A stretch of 5,966 nucleotides of DNA from an uncultured Clostridia bacterium (GTDB taxonomy: Bacteria; Bacillota; Clostridia; Oscillospirales; QAKW01), in NCBI GenBank assembly GCA_944387905.1, contig CALXGU010000101.1, forward strand, positions 1 to 5,966, given 5' to 3'. The notes below the pieces were generated by a model. The model was not told the DNA's origin, ran no database searches, and saw nothing but the letters and a program-made list of their open reading frames with translations. Position 1 is the first letter of the stretch; each line of letters starts with the position of its first letter. The position numbers and the translations under genes were made by a program. Of this stretch, positions 1-4,308 are shown one piece after another.

Positions 1-136
1 CTCTTGTTTTTGATATTGTTATTGTGGCAATCGCGTCTTCACTGAAAAATTTATCCAGGCGTGTGAGCTTTTTATCAATCAGCTTTTTTTCACGCTCTGT
101 TATTTCGACTTTTCTCAGATTAAATACAGTTTTCAT
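1..136 (-). CDS. hpf: Ribosome hibernation promoting factor (HPF/RaiA family), N-terminal part
   Basis: Only the first 45 codons are in the window; the gene continues past position 1. It is too short to appear as a complete reading frame. The translation begins MKTVFNLRKVEITEREKK and continues with KKLTRLDKFFSED and AIATITISKTR. This matches the start of the HPF/RaiA fold: a first beta strand, the helix carrying the 'EIT...I.KKL.RLDKFF' pattern, then a second strand. Proteins of this family bind the 30S subunit and, in the long Firmicute form, pair ribosomes into inactive 100S dimers in stationary phase or stress. Long versus short form cannot be judged here. The start is the ATG at 136-134, with a GGAGG ribosome binding site at 149-145, 8 nt upstream. 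The gene has its own promoter with a Fur-family operator-like sequence, and the divIC terminator separates it from the upstream operon. The family call is fairly secure despite truncation. Confidence 0.8.
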   Translation of the reverse strand, partial: MKTVFNLRKVEITEREKKLIDKKLTRLDKFFSEDAIATITISKTR

Positions 137-144
137 CGTTTTTG

Positions 145-149
145 CCTCC
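145..149 (-). promoter_or_regulatory. Ribosome binding site of hpf
   Basis: The minus strand reads GGAGG, 8 nt before the ATG at 136. It fixes the start of a gene that is otherwise only partly visible. Confidence 0.75.
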
Positions 150-161
150 GTTTTTTAAAAT

Positions 162-194
162 CTATAATGATTTTTATCATTATAATCATTATAG
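162..194. repeat. Inverted repeat with tandem half-sites in the hpf leader
   Basis: CTATAATGAT (162-171) and ATCATTATAG (185-194) are perfect 10-base inverted arms. A further ATCATTATA at 176-184 also pairs with the left arm across a TTTT loop. Three copies of one 9-base half-site in 33 bp look like a cooperative operator. The inner hairpin would also be transcribed in the leader. Confidence 0.65.
180..194 (-). promoter_or_regulatory. PerR-like (Fur-family) operator box before hpf
   Basis: The plus strand reads TTATAATCATTATAG, which matches the published PerR box TTATAATNATTATAA at 13 of its 14 specified positions. On the minus strand it covers the whole -10 hexamer (193-188) and the likely start point, where a repressor would block transcription. 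The half-site ATCATTATA occurs twice in tandem (176-184 and 185-193). An inverted copy lies at 163-171, so a second Fur-type dimer could bind next to the first. PerR is a peroxide-sensing repressor. Fur and Zur sites are related, so the exact regulator is inferred from the TATAAT-type half-site. Confidence 0.6.
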
Positions 195-221
195 CACATT
201 GACATAAAAAAATAAAGTCAA
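188..221 (-). promoter_or_regulatory. Extended -10 promoter of hpf
   Basis: The minus strand has TGCTATAAT (196-188), a perfect -10 hexamer with the extended TGn element. A TTGACT at 221-216 resembles a -35 but is 22 nt away, longer than the usual 17, so this promoter probably relies on the extended -10. Initiation would fall near 181, giving a leader of about 45 nt. The -10 lies inside the PerR-like box. Confidence 0.6.
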
Positions 222-270
222 AATTACAGATTTTTATAAAAAATATATAAATAATTAATATTTTAAACAT

Positions 271-298
271 AAATAAAAGCCGCAGCAATTGCTGCGGC
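271..298 (-). terminator. Intrinsic terminator after divIC
   Basis: A perfect 20-base palindrome at 279-298 folds as an 8-bp GC-rich stem (GCCGCAGC/GCTGCGGC) with an AATT loop. On the minus strand it is followed by TTTTATTT. It lies 5 nt after the divIC stop and ends the yabP-yabQ-divIC unit. On the plus strand no U-tract follows. Confidence 0.88.
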
Positions 299-303
299 AG
301 AGA

Positions 304-582
304 TTAATCTTCAATACTCTCGTATACTTTTTCGTCCTGATTGACATACCCCATATCCCGGGCGACTTTTTCAACGTATTCCTCGTCGATATCGGCGTCC
401 AGGATACCCGTCAGCCGTTCGTGTTCTTCGGAGGCCTGTGCGATTTGAGTTTCGCTTTGACTTATCTGCTGTTTTTTTGTGTTTATTTTTATTTGAAGAC
501 CTACAAATATATAGAGCAGGTACACAGCCGCCGCTGCCAAGACCAATTTGATTATTAAATTTGTCTTTTTTGTTCTTGCCAC
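304..582 (-). CDS. divIC: DivIC/FtsB-type septum formation initiator
   Basis: This encodes a 92-residue bitopic membrane protein of the cell division machinery. DivIC works with FtsL and DivIB at the septum to activate peptidoglycan synthesis. A short basic N-terminus (ARTKKTN) precedes one hydrophobic helix at about residues 9-28 (IIKLVLAAAAVYLLYIFVGL). A polar, glutamine-rich coiled-coil stretch follows at about 31-58. The C-terminal region DEEYVEKVARDMGYV ends in the 'E..AR..GYV' signature typical of this family. The start is GTG at 582-580, supported by AGGAGG at 599-594, 11 nt upstream. The product begins directly before the membrane helix, as expected. It is the third gene after yabP and yabQ, as in the Bacillus yabP-yabQ-divIC order, which supports the name over other FtsB/FtsL relatives. 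The first 212 nt overlap the open yabQ frame. A terminator follows 5 nt downstream. Confidence 0.85.
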   Translation of the reverse strand: MARTKKTNLIIKLVLAAAAVYLLYIFVGLQIKINTKKQQISQSETQIAQASEEHERLTGILDADIDEEYVEKVARDMGYVNQDEKVYESIED

Positions 583-1072
583 CGATAAGTGTTCCTCCTG
601 CTTTTTTGACAGTCCTTATGAAACCGTTCATTAATATAATAACTCGGTTTTTCAAAAAAATAAAGGGCTTTTTCAAAAAAACAAGAAATTTATTAAAAAA
701 TTTACAAATCAGTCTGAGAATGAGCTTAAACGGCGCGAAAATAAACTTAATTATCGCGTAAAGTATCTTTAATATGAGTTTTGCCTGAAAAATCACAAAA
801 GCGCTTAAGGTAAAACGGCACAGTACAAATCCCGAAATCATGCCGGAGAGTATATAAAGCCTGAATGTGCCGTTGTTGAATGTAAATAAGAAAGCAAGAA
901 TAACCGCAAGCACGCACATAGAGTATAAAATATCTTCCAATGCGGTGACAAAGGATTTATGAGGTATTGCTATGCGTATTATTCTGAAAACGTCAAATAT
1001 AAGACTGAGCAGTGCTCCGGTGCATACTGCGGCGAGGAAAATGACCGCTTGATTTTGTAAGCTTATCTCCAC
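371..1072 (-). CDS. yabQ: Spore cortex biosynthesis protein YabQ, with unusually long 3' overlap
   Basis: YabQ is a polytopic membrane protein of the forespore outer membrane, needed for cortex formation in Bacillus. The N-terminal part fits the family: a helix with GALLSLIFDVFRIIR at about residues 19-33, ALEDILYS near 44-51, then NGTFRLYILSG near 67-77, with hydrophobic helices at about 9-27, 46-65 and 72-96. A phenylalanine- and lysine-rich amphipathic stretch follows to about 157. The start is GTG at 1072-1070; the next Met is residue 52, inside the conserved part. No clear ribosome binding site is seen, and the yabP stop is 3 nt upstream, so translation is probably coupled. As read, the frame runs to a TGA at 373-371 (233 residues), but residues 164-233 lie over divIC in another frame. 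They are rich in Lys, Arg, Asn and Ser and look unselected. The true C-terminus is therefore doubtful; a one-base insertion near 602-607 would end the protein at 555 with about 172 residues. Confidence 0.8.
   Translation of the reverse strand: MEISLQNQAVIFLAAVCTGALLSLIFDVFRIIRIAIPHKSFVTALEDILYSMCVLAVILAFLFTFNNGTFRLYILSGMISGFVLCRFTLSAFVIFQAKLILKILYAIIKFIFAPFKLILRLICKFFNKFLVFLKKPFIFLKNRVIILMNGFIRTVKKAGGTLIGGKNKKDKFNNQIGLGSGGCVPALYICRSSNKNKHKKTADKSKRNSNRTGLRRTRTADGYPGRRYRRGIR
594..599 (-). promoter_or_regulatory. Ribosome binding site of divIC inside yabQ
   Basis: The minus strand reads AGGAGG, 11 nt before the GTG at 582. It sits within the open yabQ frame and supports independent initiation of divIC there, rather than a longer fused product. 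Confidence 0.7.
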
Positions 1073-1075
1073 GGC

Positions 1076-1369
1076 TTATTTAAAAAGACTCTTTATGATC
1101 GAGCCGGTTTTTTTGTCATGGATGTCGGTGTATGTAAGCGAAACGATATCCCCCTCGATACTCACGTCTCCGCTGTCTACGTTGAGCTTGTTTATGTGCA
1201 GGTCTGCACCCTTTACAATAAGTACTCCCAGCTCTGTCAGTACTATGATGCCCTGTTCGTTAAAACTGTCAATGTCAAGGACGCCTGTCAGGGCTACTTT
1301 TTTTCTGTTTTCCAAAAGTACATTATGCGGTTTTTGCATACGCGTCTGCTGTTTCTCCTGCTGCTGCAT
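1076..1369 (-). CDS. yabP: Sporulation protein YabP
   Basis: This encodes a 97-residue protein of the YabP/YqfC sporulation family. In Bacillus, yabP belongs to the sigma-E regulon of the mother cell and lies next to yabQ. The family core is clear: HNVLLENRKKVALTGVLD at about 15-32 (charged turn, then 'LTGV'), FNEQGIIVLTELGVLIVKG at about 36-54, and LNVDSGDVSIEGDIVSLTY at about 62-80. This all-beta domain has the usual 'G.L.I.G..L.I..L.VDSG...I.G.I..L.Y' spacing. The N-terminus is glutamine-rich (QQQEKQQ) and variable. The start is the ATG at 1369 behind a very strong AAGGAGGT site. Length is normal for the family (about 95-100 residues). It stands first in its operon, just downstream of the clpB terminator. 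YqfC is the nearest alternative, but the yabQ neighbour favours YabP. Confidence 0.92.
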   Translation of the reverse strand: MQQQEKQQTRMQKPHNVLLENRKKVALTGVLDIDSFNEQGIIVLTELGVLIVKGADLHINKLNVDSGDVSIEGDIVSLTYTDIHDKKTGSIIKSLFK

Positions 1370-1375
1370 GGTGAT

Positions 1376-1383
1376 ACCTCCTT
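1376..1383 (-). promoter_or_regulatory. Strong ribosome binding site of yabP
   Basis: The minus strand reads AAGGAGGT, a near-complete complement of the 16S 3' end, with 7 nt between GGAGG and the ATG. It is the strongest such site in the window, whereas yabQ just downstream has none visible. Confidence 0.85.
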
Positions 1384-1391
1384 TTTTTAAA

Positions 1392-1420
1392 ATAATATTC
1401 CGTAAAGACTTATATTATAA
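1392..1420 (-). promoter_or_regulatory. Possible sigma-E promoter of yabP
   Basis: TTATAAT (1420-1414) and AATATTAT (1399-1392) are 14 nt apart, the spacing of sigma-E promoters. They match the consensus KMATATT / CATACAHT at 5 of 7 and 5 of 8 positions. The pair lies directly after the clpB terminator and shortly before the yabP ribosome binding site, where a mother-cell promoter is expected. The region is AT-rich, so chance matches are likely. Confidence 0.35.
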
Positions 1421-1429
1421 CCGTCTGCA

Positions 1430-1465
1430 AAAAAATAAGACCGTACGCATTATGCGTACGGTCTT
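1430..1465 (-). terminator. Intrinsic terminator of clpB
   Basis: A perfect 13-bp stem (AAGACCGTACGCA at 1437-1449 with its complement at 1453-1465) has a 3-nt loop. On the minus strand it is followed by ATTTTTTT. It begins 8 nt past the clpB stop, so it separates clpB from the sporulation cluster. Confidence 0.93.
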
Positions 1466-1473
1466 GACTGATA

Positions 1474-4047
1474 TCAGACAATGACAAGCTCGGTGCCGTT
1501 GAAATCGATATTGACAACAGAGTGAGGCTTTATAGTCTGAGCGATTATCTGACGGCTGATCAGCGTTTCGATATGCTTCTGGATAAAGCGTCTAAGCGGC
1601 CGCGCTCCGTAAACGGGATCATATCCGCTGTCGGATACATACCGCTTTGCGCTGTCTGTCAAAACGCATTTTATATCATTCTGTGCCAGTCTCTTGTTTA
1701 GAGAGTCTATCATAAGGTCTATTATTTTTTCTATATCAGACCTAGTAAGAGGCTTGTAAAATACTATTTCGTCAAGCCTGTTTAAAAACTCCGGTCTGAA
1801 AGATCTCGACAGCAGTTCGTTGAGCTGATTCTGCGCGGACTCAGTTATTTGTCCGTCCTTGTCAATGCCGTCAAGAAGTATCTGAGAACCGAGGTTTGAG
1901 GTCAGGATTATAATTGTGTTTTTAAAATCGACTACACGTCCTTGTGAATCTGTTATTCTTCCGTCATCCAATACCTGCAGAAGAATATTGAAAACATCCG
2001 GATGCGCTTTTTCCACCTCATCAAACAGCACGACAGAGTAAGGTTTGCGTCTGACGGCTTCGGTGAGCTGACCGCCCTCCTCGTATCCCACATATCCCGG
2101 AGGCGCGCCTATAAGACGTGAAACAGAAAACTTTTCCATATACTCTGACATATCAAGCCTTATTATATTTTTCTCATCGTCAAACAATGATTCGGCCAGA
2201 GCTTTTGCGAGTTCTGTCTTGCCTACGCCGGTAGGTCCCAAGAACATAAACGAGCCTATAGGTCTGTTTTTGTCCTGAATACCTGCGCGCGAACGCAGTA
2301 TAGCATCGCAGACCCGCTGCACCGCATCGTCCTGCCCGATTACACGCTTGTGCAAAATGTCTGACAGGGACAAAAGTTTTTCACGCTCGCTCTGCACCAG
2401 ACGCGATACGGGTATCCCGGTCCATCTCTCAACTATTTTTGCTATCTCCTCATCAGTGACCTTGTCTCTTAGAAGTCCGGTTTCCTTTTTGTGCTCTGCA
2501 GTTTCGGACTCAAGCTTTTCAAGTCTGGCGGTAAGTTCCGGAAGTTTTCCGTATTTCAGCTTGGCGGCCTTTTCCAAATCATGCTGCTGTTCTGCGTTTT
2601 CTATCTGTGAGTTCAAATCGTTTATCTGCTTTCTGAGTCCCGACAGTTCACCGATTTCACGTTTTTCGTTATCCCACTTTGCTTTCATTTCGGAAAAACT
2701 GTCCCTGAGCTCAGCGAGTTCTTTTTGTATCTCTTTAAGTCTGGGCGCCGCCTCGCTGTCTTTCTTTACTGCCTGCTCTTCCATTTCCAGCTGCATTATT
2801 TTACGCTGTATTATATCCAGTTCTGTCGGCATTGAATCTATCTCGCAGCGGATAAGAGCACATGCCTCGTCCACAAGATCTATAGCCTTGTCAGGCAAAA
2901 ATCTGTCAGTGATATACCGGTCAGATAGTGTGGCTGCAGCAATAAGAGCGTTATCCTGTATCTTGACTCCGTGAAATACCTCATACCTCTCTTTTAGTCC
3001 TCTGAGTATCGCGATAGTGTCCTCGACTGTAGGCTGGTCTACCATTACAGGCTGAAACCTGCGCTCCAGAGCCGGGTCTTTTTCGATATACATTCGGTAC
3101 TCATCCAGAGTGGTTGCTCCTATACAATGCAGCTCGCCTCTGGCAAGCATAGGCTTCAATATATTGCCTGCGTCCATTGCTCCGTCCGTCTTTCCGGCGC
3201 CGACGATCGTGTGCAGTTCATCGATAAACAGTATTATATTGCCTTCGCTTTTTTTGACTTCCTGCAAAACGGCTTTCAGTCTGTCTTCAAACTCTCCGCG
3301 GTATTTTGCGCCCGCGATAAGCGAACCCATATCAAGAGAAAAAATAGTTTTGTTTCTAAGACTGGTCGGTACATCGTTTCTCACGATTCTCTGAGCCAGA
3401 CCCTCGGCGATGGCAGTTTTGCCCACGCCCGGTTCACCTATAAGTACAGGGTTGTTTTTTGTCTTTCTGGACAATATACGTATGACGTTGCGTATTTCGC
3501 TGTCACGCCCAATGACAGGATCCAGCTTTTGCGCACGGGCACGTTCCACCAGATCAGTGCCGTACTTTTTCAGAGCGTCATAGGTATCCTCAGGATTGGA
3601 ACCTGTTACCCTTGTGTTTCCGCGAATGCCCACAAGAGCTTTCATGACCGCATCTTTTGTTATGCCGTTATCTGCAAATATTTTTTTGACCTCGCTGTTT
3701 GGACTGCTCAGCATCGCCAGAAAAATATGCTCAACGGATGTGTATTCATCCTTCATGTTCTGAGCTGTTTTTTCAGCGCCTTCAAGAACTTTTACGGCAT
3801 CATCGCCAGCATAGAGTTCACCTCCGCTGACTTTGGGCAGTTTTTCAACGACGGCAAGGGTATCCTCCTCGGTCTGCTGTTCGTTGCAGCCCAGTTTTAT
3901 AAGCAGCTGAGTAATAAGGCCTTTAGCGCGTATCAGCGCAAGAAGAATATGCTGCTGTGTCAGCTGCTGGTTACCGTTGTCGCGGGCGATCTGCTGTGCG
4001 TCCTGTATCGCTTCAACTGATTTCTCGGTAAATCTATTTAAATTCAT
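1474..4047 (-). CDS. clpB: ATP-dependent disaggregase ClpB (Hsp100)
   Basis: This encodes an 857-residue class I Hsp100 ATPase that, with DnaK, pulls proteins out of aggregates through a hexameric cytosolic ring. Length is normal for ClpB. Domains in order: a two-repeat Clp N-domain (about 1-145); NBD1 with Walker A GEPGVGKT (204-211), pore loop KYRGEFE (Tyr249), Walker B LFIDE (D276, E277) and arginine fingers R329/R330; the coiled-coil middle domain (about 405-525), which separates ClpB from ClpA, ClpX and ClpE; NBD2 with Walker A GPTGVGKT (604-611), pore loop GYVGYEEGG (651-659), Walker B VVLFDE (672-677), arginine finger R757 in FLNRLDE and sensor-2 GAR (814-816). No key residue is missing. 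There is no ClpP-binding IGF/L loop visible in NBD2, as expected for ClpB. The start is the ATG at 4047, with AAGGAG 7 nt upstream; an in-frame ATG at 4074 would precede that site. A perfect CIRCE lies upstream, so HrcA control is expected. Confidence 0.97.
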   Translation of the reverse strand: MNLNRFTEKSVEAIQDAQQIARDNGNQQLTQQHILLALIRAKGLITQLLIKLGCNEQQTEEDTLAVVEKLPKVSGGELYAGDDAVKVLEGAEKTAQNMKDEYTSVEHIFLAMLSSPNSEVKKIFADNGITKDAVMKALVGIRGNTRVTGSNPEDTYDALKKYGTDLVERARAQKLDPVIGRDSEIRNVIRILSRKTKNNPVLIGEPGVGKTAIAEGLAQRIVRNDVPTSLRNKTIFSLDMGSLIAGAKYRGEFEDRLKAVLQEVKKSEGNIILFIDELHTIVGAGKTDGAMDAGNILKPMLARGELHCIGATTLDEYRMYIEKDPALERRFQPVMVDQPTVEDTIAILRGLKERYEVFHGVKIQDNALIAAATLSDRYITDRFLPDKAIDLVDEACALIRCEIDSMPTELDIIQRKIMQLEMEEQAVKKDSEAAPRLKEIQKELAELRDSFSEMKAKWDNEKREIGELSGLRKQINDLNSQIENAEQQHDLEKAAKLKYGKLPELTARLEKLESETAEHKKETGLLRDKVTDEEIAKIVERWTGIPVSRLVQSEREKLLSLSDILHKRVIGQDDAVQRVCDAILRSRAGIQDKNRPIGSFMFLGPTGVGKTELAKALAESLFDDEKNIIRLDMSEYMEKFSVSRLIGAPPGYVGYEEGGQLTEAVRRKPYSVVLFDEVEKAHPDVFNILLQVLDDGRITDSQGRVVDFKNTIIILTSNLGSQILLDGIDKDGQITESAQNQLNELLSRSFRPEFLNRLDEIVFYKPLTRSDIEKIIDLMIDSLNKRLAQNDIKCVLTDSAKRYVSDSGYDPVYGARPLRRFIQKHIETLISRQIIAQTIKPHSVVNIDFNGTELVIV

Positions 4048-4054
4048 AATAATT

Positions 4055-4060
4055 CTCCTT
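4055..4060 (-). promoter_or_regulatory. Ribosome binding site that decides the clpB start
   Basis: The minus strand reads AAGGAG, 7 nt before the ATG at 4047. The in-frame ATG at 4074 lies upstream of it and has no comparable site, so the shorter 857-residue product is chosen. Confidence 0.85.
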
Positions 4061-4083
4061 TCAGTGTTTTGCAAATAGTGTAA

Positions 4084-4111
4084 ACTATATTTATGAATAT
4101 ATTATGAACAA
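4084..4111 (-). promoter_or_regulatory. Candidate sigma-A promoter of clpB
   Basis: TTGTTC (4111-4106) and TATAGT (4089-4084) are 16 nt apart on the minus strand. Each resembles the vegetative consensus at 4-5 of 6 positions. Initiation would be near 4077, about 30 nt before the ATG. This would put CIRCE at roughly -56 to -82, which is unusual because HrcA sites normally overlap the promoter or start point. A promoter on the far side of CIRCE is the alternative. Confidence 0.4.
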
Positions 4112-4132
4112 ATTGTTATCTAAAAATTAAAA

Positions 4133-4159
4133 TTAGCACTCTATGGCGTAGAGTGCTAA
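4133..4159 (-). promoter_or_regulatory. CIRCE operator (HrcA binding site)
   Basis: TTAGCACTC (4133-4141), a 9-nt spacer and GAGTGCTAA (4151-4159) form the exact CIRCE consensus. The inverted symmetry extends to 12 bp per arm (4130-4141 and 4151-4162). HrcA binds this element and represses heat-shock genes until unfolded protein draws GroEL away. It lies 86 nt upstream of the clpB start and on the path from trpB2, so clpB is the evident target. Confidence 0.95.
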
Positions 4160-4181
4160 TTTGCTGATGAATTTTGTTATT

Positions 4182-4274
4182 TTAAGCAGAGCGTCGTGCT
4201 TAAGCAGAAACGTCGTGCTTAAGCAGGAACGTTGTGTTTAAGCAAAAACGTCGTTTTTAAACAGAACGTTGTGT
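4182..4274. repeat. Five degenerate 18-19 nt tandem repeats
   Basis: Units begin at 4182, 4200, 4219, 4238 and 4257, with a consensus of about TTAAGCAGAAACGTYGTGY. The first and last units are 18 nt and the middle three 19 nt. Differences are mostly C/T or G/A changes. Junctions form the palindrome GCTTAAGC (4198-4205 and 4217-4224), and units 3 and 5 contain AACGTT. The array fills the gap between the trpB2 stop and CIRCE and is not coding. Function is unknown; a cluster of protein binding sites or simple slippage are both possible. Confidence 0.85.
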
Positions 4275-4282
4275 TGTTGCGG

Positions 4283-4297
4283 CGCCGGTTTTCGGCG
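4283..4297 (-). terminator. Weak hairpin after trpB2
   Basis: CGCCG (4283-4287) and CGGCG (4293-4297) form a 5-bp GC stem 12 nt past the trpB2 stop. No U-tract follows on either strand, so it is at best a poor terminator. No better one is seen before clpB, leaving possible read-through of trpB2 transcripts into clpB. Confidence 0.25.
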
Positions 4298-4308
4298 TTA
4301 TCGCATAA

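Noticed and set aside
289..558. Plus-strand open frame of 89 codons opposite divIC
   Set aside because: It starts inside the divIC terminator stem and is antisense to a recognised gene; its hydrophobic look comes from the complement of lysine- and glutamate-rich codons.
3127..4020. Long plus-strand open frame (297 codons) opposite clpB
   Set aside because: It is antisense to conserved ClpB sequence, rich in Phe, Cys and Ser as expected for such a shadow, and has no recognisable domain or ribosome binding site. The same applies to the plus-strand frames at 2348-2974 and 1095-1484.
4048..4074. Nine-residue N-terminal extension of ClpB from the ATG at 4074
   Set aside because: It lies upstream of the AAGGAG site that serves the ATG at 4047, and MNLNRFTEKS is the normal ClpB N-terminus.
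4244..4258. AAAAACGTCGTTTTT as an intrinsic terminator
   Set aside because: The stem would be five A-T pairs with no GC content, and it is simply unit 4 of the tandem array.
4182..4274. CRISPR array
   Set aside because: The units are directly adjacent with no spacers, are only 18-19 nt, and no cas gene is present.
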